This document shows positions 13,301-23,586 of a DNA stretch of 64,000 nucleotides, in pieces. The position numbers and the translations under genes are program-made. Origin of the DNA: Synanceia verrucosa. Its lineage: Eukaryota > Chordata > Actinopteri > Perciformes > Synanceiidae. The notes under the pieces are model-generated. The model did not search any database. It was given only the letters and a program-made list of their open reading frames with translations, and was not told where the DNA came from. Position 1 is the stretch's first letter. Each line of letters starts with the position of its first letter. The stretch is taken from NCBI GenBank assembly GCA_029721515.1, contig CM056563.1, positions 6,763,454 to 6,827,453 on the forward strand, given 5' to 3'.

Positions 13301-15137
13301 TCTGTATAATAACAAATATAAGAATACAATATATATAAATATAAATAATACAAATCGTTGTGTTTTCATTACCTTGGTATGAGCTGTTGGGGCCATTAGA
13401 GTCATTTAGGTTTCCAGTTTTTTTCCTCTGCGACTGTAGTTTTCTTGCTGACTTATAAGAACTTGTACAGGTTCAGGTCAAGTGCACACAGTAAGTTAAA
13501 TAAGGTTTGTCATGCTGAACGTATCTGCAAAACATTCATTACATAATATTTCTCCTGCAGTATCTGCTTATTCTAATTGCTTACTGGTTACCATGTTAAT
13601 TGTCTGGTTAAACTACTCAAGGCTTAGGTGAGTTCAGGGAGAGATCCTCATCGTGGTTAAATATTGAAACTGTATTATTTAAGCCAAACCACAGTCTTTG
13701 GTTTTTGTAGCCACATGCACCTCACAGGACCCAGCCTGTGTGTCTGCCATCCAGTATATACAGTATACAGTGTACAGTATATTGTAAATATTATCCACTA
13801 AATATATTTCTAGTTGTCTCTCTAGAACAGAGGAAGCTGTATGTCATGTTGATGTAAAATCTTTTCCATAGACAGCAAACAAGCAGGGATCTTAAAGGAC
13901 AGACTTGTAGACGATAAAGAAGCAGAGAGAAGGGCATAGAAAGGCAGCCATACCTGGCAGTCATGTTGCTGTCACTATAAATGGACTTTAAGAGATTTCA
14001 TTTTGTTAGGTTTATGAAACTGCCAAAGGTATGTGTTGTTCTTCTTTCTCCTCGGTGTGAGGGGTTATACTGTGATCAGTAACAAGCTGACAACCAGAAA
14101 TGAACTTTTTGAAGCTGAAAGAGGTGCTTTCTAAAAAAAAAAAAAAAAAAGAAATATCTCACAGTGTCCCCATCAATAATTCCTTTGAATTCCTCCACAA
14201 AAAGACACTCTGCTTCTTTTCTATGCGTTGTCCTTTGGAGTTGGATCTTTCATTTGTGTCATTTTTTGTCATCGATGCAGTGGGCTCTAGGGTGACTCAC
14301 AGGACGTCAGATGTCAAATGGAAAGGAGAGACAGAGCAGAGGGTTTAATCACACAGCCTGGAGTTGTAACCACCATACTACAGTAAACTAGACACGCACA
14401 TTATGATGGCCTAAGAAAGTGCTGAATTGGGTGGTAAATGAGCAACTTTGAGTGATCCGTAAAAGTCAGCAGGGTCCGTCGGGGAGGTGACTGAGCTTTC
14501 CTGTTAAATATGAGCCTCCATTAACCTGTTTGACTGTGACTTCATATCTCCTTGCCATCCTGTCATCTTGTCATCTCGAGGGCCGGCGGGAAGCCCAGCA
14601 AGGGCTCTGGATGACTGAGGTTGACAGAAGGCCAACCGCTGCATGTACCCAACATCCAGCTCCGTCTTCCCCCACCTCCCCCTCCTGATCCACAGCTGCT
14701 GAATCACAGCCGAACAGCATGGCTGATGGGAGCTGACAGCCCGTCTGCCTGCCTGTAGACATGCTAAATGTACTGACTTTCACATCCTAATCTTGAGGTC
14801 AGGGGTTATGCATGTGACTGCCAGTGTGAGCATGGCAGGAGAATGTGTGCATTCTTTTATTTTCCTTATATACAATGTGCATAATTCAGCCCATCACATT
14901 TTATATTACTTTATATTACTCTGCGTCCAAATTAAAAAGGACATTCAACAAATCAGTGATATCATACTGTGTAAAATGACGAGGAGCCATCTTTATCTAT
15001 AATGGCTGCTTTTTCTTTTGGTAATTTTGGTAGATTTTGATGCCAATATTTTTGTTGTTTTGCTCGATTAACTATTTTAATGCATGGTGTAGCACATTTC
15101 TGTACTGTGGTACTACTGTGTTTTTAGGTTCTAAATT
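13301..15137. other. Non-coding stretch, nothing recognised
   Basis: No exon or named repeat. It contains a poly-A run at about 14132-14149. Confidence 0.55.
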
Positions 15138-15230
15138 CAATTTTATATCAATATCAATCAATCAAAAGCCTTTATTGTCATTATGTGACACTGCATACAA
15201 CAAAATTAGGAGGGAGTCAAGATTAAAAAA
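15138..15230 (-). mobile_element. LINE 3' end fragment (L2/CR1-like tail)
   Basis: Reversed, the sequence reads TTTTGTTGTATGCAGTGTCA, then ATAATGACAATAAAGGC and a run of TGATTGATTGAT. This is the usual 3' UTR end and short tandem tail of L2/CR1-group LINEs in fish. No coding part remains. Confidence 0.6.
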
Positions 15231-16345
15231 AAAACAAAACAGAAAAAACATAAATTTGGTAAAAAATAAAGATAATATTTACAGTGAGTAAGGCATAGTT
15301 ATTGCCACATTGCACATTATTGCTGACACAGGAATGAAATTATTGCACATAGATTTATGATACCCGTTACTGCACAGAAAATAATATATATTTATAAGTA
15401 TAAGTATATAATATAATATAATAGAAATATATGCTTAGTGTGTCTACAGTTATTACACAGATTATATCAGAGATGCACATAAGATGTACATTAGGGTGAT
15501 ATCTCCACGAACAACTGTATGTAAAGACAAAGAGGAGTAATGTCTACCTGAGCAGAGAGTGAAGTTGCTCTCCCTGTGTGTGTGTGTCGTTATCTGTGCT
15601 TCTTTGTTGGTTATTTATAGAACCATACATGCCTTTTTACGGCATGTTAGCCCCACTGGCTAACACACGGCAGGGTAACATGTCGTTGCGGAAGTGCAGC
15701 ATCCATCCTCTGGAGGTTAATACTGAGCTCTGTCATTACTGGTGCTATTGTTTGCACATTGTCAGTGCTGTTAGCACCATTAGCTGTATGAGAGCTGTAG
15801 TGAAGCAATAGAAAAGATCTGAGTGCTTCTTCCACCGCTTCAGGGCCCACATACCTCAGTCATAGATTATTCACCATAGCCCTGGTCTTTCCTCATTAAC
15901 CTGACTCATTCTGTAATGGGCAGATGTAAATTAATGTAATATTTTGTAGTTTGCTACAGTACATATCAAAGTTCTATCTAGTTGGCATAATGCACATTTC
16001 CTTACTCTATGGCAGTCCAGTAGGAGCTTTAACTGGCCAAAAGAAGAGCCTGAATGTTGGTGTTCAAACACAGAAGCAATGGAAGTAGTAGACAGAGAAA
16101 AAGGATGTGTGTGATGATGCTTCGTGTAGAGAAGAAGATCTAATACCTGATGATCTTTTATGTGACGGCGCCCATCGGTGAGCCTGCTGAGCATGAGACG
16201 TCTGTTTTAAGAAACCCGTACAGGCAGAGGAACAAGATGAGGGTTTGTCACGAGAACATACTCAGCACTAATCTCTTTCCCAGCTGCCTTATATAATCTT
16301 ATCTCCGTTTTCAATTTGCAGTAAGCCTATCAAATGCAGGATATC
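15231..16345. other. Non-coding stretch, nothing recognised
   Basis: No exon or named repeat. A short GT run is at about 15575-15588. Confidence 0.55.
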
Positions 16346-16366
16346 TCTATGACTATAACCTCTTTT

Positions 16367-17201
16367 TTGAATAAAGTATTTTTATTAGGTGTTTTCATTT
16401 AAATTGTAATGTACAGCATTTTGTACAATACCATACATTTCAACATAATCCCTCCCCCGCAAACAACCCCATCCCACTGCACCACCACGAGTCCATATCA
16501 AATCACAGTTTCAAAGTAAACAATATTATACATGATCTAGAAAGGAAAAAAGAAAGAAAAGGGAAAAGTTGCAAATGAAGTTAAGCTAACAAAACAATCA
16601 AAAACACACATAGATAAGAAGAGAGAGAAAAAAAAGAAAGATAAGAGGGATCCCTACTACATGACTGGAATGTCAGCGGCATCCAACTTTTCAACCTGAT
16701 CCAGAACTGGTTGCCATATAGAATAGAAATCGAGGGTGAACTCTCTTGAGGCATAGCAGATTTTCTCCAAAGTCAGATGGTGTAGAAGATCTCTGATCCA
16801 TTGATTGAAAGTTGGAAGAGATCTGTCTTTCCTAGCCAGTAGCATTGCAAAGGCTATTATATTTCTGTAATGTCTAGTGGGGCAGAGATCCTGTGGTACA
16901 ACACCAAATATTGCTGTTAGGACAAGGGGTTCCATGAGTACCTAGCATATCAGAGAAGAATTTGAACACAGGTTTCCAAAAATCTGTCAGTTTTGGACAG
17001 AACCAGAACATCTGTGACAGAGTAGCTATCGCTGTTCCACAACGGTCACAATGAGGATCAGTATTCATTATTATCTTTGCCAATCTCGCTTTCAACCAAT
17101 GTAATCAATGTACGATCTTGAACTGTATTACTTTATGTCTTAAGCAGACTGAAGATGAGTCTATCCTAGCTAATGCGGAGTCCTACATTTTGTCAGTGAG
17201 T
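16367..17201 (-). mobile_element. 5'-truncated L1/Tx1-like LINE with target-site duplication
   Basis: An insertion of about 835 bp on the minus strand is framed by TCTATGACTATAACCTCTTT at 16346 onward and the same word with one change at 17202 onward. This gives a 21-bp target-site duplication (16346-16366 and 17202-17222). The minus-strand content is the end of an ORF2 followed by a 3' UTR ending in AATAAAAATACTTTATTC and A-rich sequence. Truncation at the 5' end and long duplications are the signature of target-primed reverse transcription. Confidence 0.9.
16657..17190 (-). pseudogene. C-terminus of L1/Tx1-like ORF2, frameshifted
   Basis: The minus strand from about 17190 reads LKARLAKIIMN, then NTDPHCDRCGTAIATLSQMF, then WFCPKLTDFW. 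This is the C-terminal cysteine segment of L1-type ORF2 proteins. Spacing is Cys-x2-Cys-x8-Gln-x4-Cys, where glutamine stands in the usual histidine place. The frame shifts near 16936-16950 and continues as MEPLVLTAIFGVVP and FAMLLARKDRSLPTFNQWI, ending at a stop at 16657. Endonuclease and reverse-transcriptase domains are absent because of the 5' truncation. In the living family this part helps ORF2 bind its RNA. This copy is dead by truncation, frameshift and loss of the histidine. Confidence 0.8.
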
Positions 17202-17222
17202 TCTATGACTATAACTTCTTTT

Positions 17223-19068
17223 AACTGCCCATTTGTACCATGTGATTCAATGGCGAGCAATCTCTTTTATTAGCCCAAAATGTTCATTCATTAAAACATG
17301 TTTTTTTTTAACATTATCAAAATAATAATGTCTACTTGTTCCAGTTATTGTTTAGTATTTAGTGACAGCACAGTGTGTAGAAAGAGTTCCTCACAACCTT
17401 TTTCATGCTCAGATTTGATTTGTCTTGATGATGATAGCCAGTGTTAGCTGCACTCACAGTCTTAAAATTGCAAATAAGAGCTAAAGACAGGCAGCAGTTC
17501 TCATACAAATGCTCCTGCTGTCACCATGGTGGGGAAAGGAAATGTTAAATGTAAAATCTAAATGTCTCTCTGGAACCGTGGCTCTGTCGGATCGTTTTGT
17601 CAACTGTTCCTTATTGGTTCCCAACTGGGAGGCTCTGTTGTCAGAGAGGAACGCTGAAGGTCAGTGTTTCTGTTTAGTCAGAGTGTGTGTTTTGATCTAT
17701 TTTCAGTAATCGCTGTCCTCTTTACCTAAGTGCACCTCCAATGTCTGTCTCTCCTTCTCCACAAAGAGGGTCTCCTGCTGTTATTTCTCTGCTGATCAAT
17801 TTAAAAGCCAAAAACATTATTGAGTGTTCAGGTCAGATATTTAATAATAATAAAACAAAACTAAAAAAAGAAAGTTGAAAATATGCTCTTCGCCTCCCTT
17901 ATTGTTGTGAACTCGTGGCTGTATGACTTTTCTTGCATGACAACATAAATTATAATGTATAAAGACTTTGACAGTCACGGTGATGGCCTACTTTATCCAT
18001 CCTGCACAAGTAAAAACACACACCCAGAAATAGCCATTATGACAGCCCATGTACGCAAACAGATGCTCACTTTCTCCAGAAATGTCCACTGACTTGAAAA
18101 AATCACCCATCAGAGCGATTCATCTCGCTGCCTTTCAGCCCGATGGCTTGTTGTTGTGTCGTAATTAAAAATTCCACCTGGCAAAGATTTTTTACACATG
18201 CTGGTGATCTGGTTTTCATTGCTTGTCAGTCGCCTGTGTTCAGTATGTAGATGCATTAAATGCTCAGCCCTCAGCCCAACCATGTTATCTCCAGATGTGT
18301 CCATTTGTGGTTTAAGAAAATGATCCTTCTTCTTAATCAAAATAAACTATGTAAAACCCTCTTTGCATGAAAATGTCATTTGGAGTGTGTGGCTAGGTGT
18401 CAGGGCTAGCGCCAGTTGTCTTTCAATTCAGTCGTCAAGCACATTTCTTTAAAATAAGAATAAATGTGAATTAGGCATGTTTCCATCAACTGATTTAGAG
18501 CGAATTGCACTACAGCATAGTTTGAAACCGAGCAGATGAAGTAAAGGTCACCAAGGAGAAACAAAATGAGAGTGGAGATGTTTTCAGCAACAGGTTTTAA
18601 TTGTTCTGTCACATCAGCTAATATTGGTTTCATGCCCTCCAAAGACTATCCAAGAAGACGCAGAGAGCTGAAATGAATGAAACAGGATTTTCCATAATTA
18701 ATTTAGCACATCAGCTTGTCAAAAAACATGTTATGCCAGCTTGAAAACCTGACTTTTGTAATTTCCATAGAGTCTGCTCCTACTGACCAGTGATGGCAGA
18801 TCTCCACTTCAACTGACAAATGAAACTTAAACCAATATTTTCAAGAGGCCCACATTCATGGTGTAGCATGACACGAGAGCCTGGGGAAAATCCTTGACTT
18901 CATGGCCTCAGTTCTGTTTGCTTTCAGGACATTCATTTTAAAATACTGAAGTTGCTCACAGGACTCTGGAGGTTTGTTTTGCCTTTTGTCATTTGCATGA
19001 ATTTGCTTCTGGAGTGTTATTGAATTGTTTATTTATCTGAAAACTCATCTAGCATTGTGTCTTCTGAC
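17223..19068. other. Non-coding stretch, nothing recognised
   Basis: No exon, RNA gene or named repeat could be supported. Confidence 0.55.
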
Positions 19069-19071
19069 TTA

Positions 19072-19581
19072 AGCCTGGTTTATGCTTCTGCTTCCCTAGG
19101 TGGACCCCTACGTGGACCCACCTCCAAAAAATCCTGACGATGCATCGCGTCAACGCGTTGAGATGTGAACAGAAAGGACTGTGATTGGTCCGCTCAGAAC
19201 GTAATTTCCAGCGGTTGCTTTTCCGGTCAACAGCTCAACAACACCGCTACTTGTGGAGCAACACGAGTGGTACGGAATAGTCGGACAGACTACCTCCGCA
19301 AACGTCTTCTGTACTTCAACATTTGTAGTAACAGCATTTCTTTTTAAATTTTATGAGCTCCATCTCCAGAAACACCCGCTCCATCTCAGTTGTCATTGTT
19401 TACTGTTGGAAGAAAACCGATATGAGCCCCCAGAAGCCACACAAAGACACAGACACACCCCCTAGCAGCTTGGCGGTGAATTGCAGAGTTCCCTCGACGC
19501 AGAGCTTCGAATGCTCAATGACAGCTTCGGGTCTACGCCGTAGCTCCGCCGTCGCCGCGACGCAGAAGCATAAACCAGGCT
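19072..19581. mobile_element. MITE with perfect 20-bp inverted repeats and TTA duplication (Harbinger-like)
   Basis: The left end reads AGCCTGGTTTATGCTTCTGC and the right end is its exact reverse complement. TTA lies at 19069-19071 and again at 19582-19584, so a 3-bp target duplication is plain. Three-base TWA/TTA duplications are typical of PIF/Harbinger elements. No transposase frame is present at this 510-bp length. Confidence 0.85.
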
Positions 19582-19584
19582 TTA

Positions 19585-20014
19585 GGCTACGTTTATATGA
19601 TGACAGTCTGAACAGAAGAAGCCAAAGTGGTGTCGCGTCTTCACTTTTTATTCCGCCTTTAGACGAGCATTTTTGATAGGAAATCTGTGTGCATACGGTG
19701 ACACAAAAGTGTATGGAATTCGATTGGGTATGCATGCCAAGCGGCTAGTTGGTGCTGTGAATCCTTATACTGGCGCATATATGTGACGTAAACGCATACG
19801 CGACGACGTGAGCAGATCTGAGCAGAGTTTTGCTTCTTGGGCAGTGTAGATGGAAATGCTACGGCGGAGCCTATTTAAGTTTTTAACTCTCGAGGGTGGT
19901 TCCATTTTTTTCACATTTTTAAGCCCCAAAAACAACATCTTCATCTAAAGGAAAAGTATTCCCATAAAATATTTTGTAGTTTTTACCCGCAAGCGTTCTT
20001 GTGTAAACAGGGCC
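19585..20014. mobile_element. Second MITE directly abutting the first, TTA-flanked
   Basis: The left end GGCTACGTTTATATGATGAC and the reversed right end GGCCCTGTTTACACAAGAAC form an imperfect inverted repeat. TTA flanks it at 19582-19584 and 20015-20017, and the first TTA is shared with the neighbouring MITE. The words ACGCATACG and GCGTTCTTGTGTAAACAGGG are typical of a CpG-rich fish MITE. Non-autonomous. Confidence 0.7.
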
Positions 20015-20017
20015 TTA

Positions 20018-20434
20018 ATATGCCATCATACCACCTCTTCAATATGTCCTTTACTTGTTTGAAATCCTAACTGCCTCTGTCCTCTTCAAGCTCACCGCCA
20101 CCTTCTACCAGCAGCACCAGATTCATTCAGAGAGCAGGTGCTGTTGTAATCTGGAATGCTGAGGCAGGTTTGCTGTTTTTTGCTCTTATAGCCCCTGATA
20201 ATCTTGTTATACTTCTGTCAAGTGGAGCTTGCTTTCCCTGCAGCTCTGAACCACCAGCCCACTGCCCTTGATGGAAGAGACTTGGATGTATCCTTGTAGA
20301 ATCTCCTGAGCATCTTTATTCAGCCCCCCCACCCCCATGGCTCCCACCCCAACCTTAGGCGCTGGATGACAGTGATAAATATTCATCAGGGAACACAGTG
20401 TGTGGGTAAATGCAACTCTTTCCTCAGACTGGTC
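20018..20434. other. Non-coding stretch before LINE remnant
   Basis: It is C-rich in places (CCCCCCCACCCCC near 20325) and I see no coding signal. It may be decayed upstream LINE sequence. Confidence 0.4.
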
Positions 20435-20548
20435 CCGGCCTGTCCTCTACTGCAGTTCTGACCGGCACAGCACAGGGATGCGTACTGAGCCCCATCCTGT
20501 ACGTCTTCTTCACAAACGACCATTTTTCCAGTTGCTCAGAGCTGATCT
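20435..20548 (+). pseudogene. LINE reverse-transcriptase fragment (first piece)
   Basis: The plus strand reads STAVLTGTAQGCVLSPILYV followed by FFTNDHFSSCSEL. This corresponds to the G-[TA]-PQG-x2-LSP-x-LY motif of LINE reverse transcriptases, with alanine replacing the proline. The frame is cut at 20548 by an inserted element and resumes after 21112 with YREEVQNLASLCSEKK, the segment that in Rex1/CR1-type enzymes follows the active-site region. The catalytic FADD box is not seen, so it was lost before or during the insertion. Confidence 0.75.
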
Positions 20549-21112
20549 AACCTAGAAATCTAGATGCACCCTAGCGGCAAAAAATATTTTGCCTAGCAGG
20601 ATGGTCTAGTGGCGCACCATAGGAGCTAATCCTAGCTCGGGCAAGGAGTCTGTTGGACCAATCACAATGGTCTATTGTTAGGGGGGGTTTAACACGATGA
20701 CGACAGGGCTACGTGACGCTGGAGATAGCAAAACAACCAAGATGGCTGTGGCTAACAAACAGCGGTTGTTTGAATCGGCTCTGTCGTTGATTTCAAACAG
20801 TTAGGCTTTTCTTTGAAAGTTGAGCAGAAAGAAGCACTCAAGTCAGCCATTTAAAGAAGGATGTATTTGCTGTTTTGCAGACTGGCTACTTTGCCGACCG
20901 GTTACGGCAAAAGCCTCATATACCAGCTGGCTCCGCCGGTAGCTAAAAGGAATATGTCACATTGTCCGTTGCTCTGATTGGTCATAGCGCTGGCCTATGT
21001 GCAGAGGCAGTGTGAACGACAATGGTTGGTCCCACCCACAGGCTTCAATTCTGCCTATTGACTGCCCCCAGACTATATGTTTGATGTCATAGTCTGCTTG
21101 TCAGGCTAGGGT
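20549..21112. mobile_element. Inserted repeat carrying a RecQ-like helicase scrap
   Basis: A 560-bp block splits the LINE reading frame. It is flanked by GCTGATCT (20541-20548) and GTTGATCT (21111-21118), an 8-bp near-repeat of which TGATCT is exact. The ends are weakly inverted (AACCTAG at the left; ACCCTAGCC at the right, reversed). Its left half contains a CACCCTAGCGGCAA word and its middle a degraded RecQ-type Walker A region. No transposase is visible. An 8-bp duplication would suit hAT. Helicases are known in Academ-type elements, but I cannot assign a family. Confidence 0.6.
20813..20955 (+). pseudogene. RecQ-like helicase fragment with Walker A motif, frame-broken
   Basis: The plus strand reads LKVEQKEALKSAI, then a stop in that frame. 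The next frame supplies KKDVFAVL, and the first frame returns with LPTGYGKSLIYQLAPPVAKR. The order and spacing are those of motif 0/I of a RecQ-family DEAH helicase, where TGYGKS is the Walker A nucleotide-binding loop. A short imperfect duplication (ACTGGCTACTTTGCCGACCG) just before the Walker A codons explains the double frame change. Only about 45 codons are present and the DEAH box is absent. Host RecQ genes have introns and a much longer domain; the repeat context argues for a transposon-captured or transposon-encoded helicase. Confidence 0.65.
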
Positions 21113-21990
21113 TGATCTGCCGCAGCAATGAATTAGGCCTACAGAGAGGAGGTGCAAAACCTGGCAAGCCTGTGCTCAGAGAAAAAATGTCCTTTATACA
21201 GCAAGGAGGGCGGCACGGTGGTGTAGTGGTTAGCACTGTCGCCTCACAGTAAGAAGGTATCGGGTTCGATTCCCGGCCCGGGGAGTTTGCATGTTCTCCT
21301 CGTGTCTGCGTGGGTTCTCTCCGGATACTCCGGATTCCTCCCACTATCCAAAAACATGCATGATGATTAGGTTAATTTAAACTGACCATAGGTCAGTGTG
21401 AATGATTGTCTGTCTATGCGCACCTGCGATGAGGTGGCAACTTGTCCATGGGATAGGCTCCAGCACCCCCACGACCCTATGTAAGGATAAGCGGTAGATA
21501 ATGGAAGGATACAGCAAGGACCAAGAAGCAAATCATCCAGATTAGAGGATGTGTGCCAGAAACAGAGTCAGAGTGGAGAGCTTCATATTTCTGGACCTCA
21601 CTTGGTCCACAAGCACCACCACACTGGTCTGAACTGTGTGCAGCTTCTCGCTGAAAGAGAAAGAAAGAGAAGCCGCTCAGCCCCAACAGATGCTGGTGAC
21701 TCTCTACTGCTGCTCCACAGAGAGCTTCGTAACATACTGCATCCCTGTGCGGAGCAGTGGACAGGAAAGCTCTTCAGTTGGTCTCCAAGGCAAAGAAGAT
21801 CACTGAGAATCATTCAGCTCTCCGTCCTGGAGGACAGAAAAGCCACCAGCAACTCCACATGTTTAAGCTCCTTTTTGGCAGACATAAAGCCTTCTTCACT
21901 CTTCGCACATGCAGACTGAGAGCTAGCTTTTTCCCCAGAGCTGTAACTGCACTGAATGTGTCCACTAACACTGGATACATTCTGGCTGCA
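21113..21990 (+). pseudogene. LINE reverse-transcriptase C-terminal remnant (second piece), split by a SINE
   Basis: After the inserted repeat the LINE resumes with YREEVQNLASLCSEKKCPLY. It is cut by a SINE at 21208-21508 and continues with VESFIFLDLTW, then in other frames DRKALQLVSKAKKI and TCRLRASFFPRAVTALN, ending near a stop at 21993. These match the thumb and C-terminal part of Rex1/CR1-group enzymes, where the usual words are FKFLG, DRKALQ.V and SFFP.AV..LN. Frameshifts in the middle show a long-dead copy. A full 3' tail with short tandem units is not obvious after 21990. Confidence 0.75.
21208..21508 (+). mobile_element. SINE-like element with 12-bp target-site duplication
   Basis: This nearly complete family member starts GGGCGGCACGGTGGTGTAG, shows box A-like TAGTGGTTAGCA and box B-like GGTTCGATTCC, and ends GATAAGCGGTAGATAATGG. 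ATACAGCAAGGA flanks it at 21196-21207 and 21509-21520. Only one tail unit remains. It sits inside the LINE reading frame, so it is younger than that LINE. Confidence 0.92.
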
Positions 21991-22149
21991 TGAGTGAGTG
22001 CGTCACAGCCTCCTCACTGAACTGATGTGTCTCTTAAATATGATCCACACAGTGTTTCTAGTACTGTTGAAGCAGAGCATGGTGAAGGGGAAAAAAACAT
22101 TAATACTATTTTAATACTGCCAGTTACAGCCCCAAATTAACAGTATTGA
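21991..22149. other. Short non-coding spacer
   Basis: Nothing recognised. Confidence 0.5.
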
Positions 22150-22480
22150 TGATTACCAACATATTTTAATGCTTCTGTAATATCAAGTCACATTATTATA
22201 ATTTTTCTATTGAGATGTTAAATTCCAGTTATTTCCTGTCATACCTGAACAGAAAAATGTGTTTTAGTGCTTAATTCTGGATTAATTTCTGAATTCCAGT
22301 TCTGTGAATTCCAGTGTTCTGGTTCAAATTTGGGTCTAAAAAGGTGAATTCAGTTTCAATTCCTCACTCCTGTTCAAGATGGTGAAGAGAAGGGAACTCA
22401 ATGAGAAAGAAAGAGTCTGAATGAAAGCTGATGTTGTAGACAAAAAGGACAGCTGCTCTAATACATTTGTTAAGCACTGT
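22150..22480 (+). repeat. Dispersed repeat R, uninterrupted copy
   Basis: This matches in inverted orientation the sequence at 38540-38790 plus 39273-39320. Shared words include GATGTTAAATTCCAGTTATT, CCTGAACAGAAAAATGTGTT and CTAAAAAGGTGAATTCAGTT. The copy here is not interrupted and so preserves the empty site of the SINE found in the other copy. Ends and family are unknown, and no coding capacity is seen. Confidence 0.8.
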
Positions 22481-23391
22481 AAATGTACTGTATGTACTGT
22501 GTACTATATAAGCATTGCTGTAAACTGTGTGCCAACAGTTTATAAAGGAGTTGAAAATGTTTATGGCCGTAAAATGCTATATTCACATTAATGTAGTAAT
22601 ATTAATCCAGAAACATCAAATATTACAGTAAAACTAGAGTAAATTACCTGTATAGTGTGTTTCCCTGCTGGAGTTGACTGACTGAAAGCTCTGCTGTTAA
22701 TTCTCTGAAGGAGCGTAAATCAGTGAATGGTATGTGAGAGCGCATCATGTTTAATGCTGTGGAGATGAGACGTGACCTCCTCAGTAATAGCGTAGGTGAC
22801 CAGGTGAATCAAAGTGAATCTGAGGCAGATTGATGGCTCAGCCTCAGGATGGAGGCTTTCTCAGTGTGAGCGGGGGCTTGACGGCCATTATCAAGAGTGT
22901 AATGAACAAACTGTGAGGCCAGATGAGTGATGACCTAAATGTCTTATTGTTTCTGTGTGGGATGTGTTGCTGCTGAACTGGACTAATAACATGGGGATGT
23001 AGTCGGTCTCACATGAATGCAGCTCATTATTTGATTAAAAAATGTATGTATTTCAAAACATTTTTTTCTTGGGCTGTTGAAATTAGCGTGTTAACATGAT
23101 TGATCAGTCACTCTGCTTGGACAAACTCCCTGAAGTGCGTTGCAAGAGATGTTGCCGGCAGGTAATGAAGCAGAACTCCATTCAAAAAATCAAGGAAACT
23201 AACAACGCAGTCATAACTAATGATCACACATGCTGATAAAATTAGATTAACCATCTTTTTTGAATCTGTCCAAACTTCTCTTGTAATTCATTTAATTAAG
23301 AAAATAATCCACCAAAGAGCACCTTTAAAATATTAATTTGTAACATAAAATTAGAGCTAATGTAGTGTCGCCGTGATTTTACAGCTTATAT
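22481..23391. other. Non-coding stretch, nothing recognised
   Basis: No exon or named repeat is supported. Confidence 0.55.
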
Positions 23392-23461
23392 ATGTACAGT
23401 ATATGTATATATGTGCTGTATTCTGTATATATATATATATATACAGTATATATATATACAG

Positions 23462-23497
<36 letters not shown>

Positions 23498-23586
23498 CGT
23501 ATATATATATATATACGTATATATATATATATATACGTATATATATATATATATACGCACACACACACAGTGTGTGTGTGTGTGTA
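23392..23586. repeat. Compound TA / CA / GT microsatellite
   Basis: Runs of TA with CAG and CG interruptions are followed by CACACACACAC and GTGTGTGTGTG, which together form a small inverted pair at 23557-23585. From about 23461 to 23570 the bases alternate strictly between pyrimidine and purine, which excludes stop codons in all frames, so open frames here mean nothing. Confidence 0.95.

Noticed and set aside
21208..21280. tRNA gene in the SINE head
   Set aside because: Box A/B-like words are present, but the body continues into a dispersed element with target duplications. It is a tRNA-like SINE head, not a functional tRNA.
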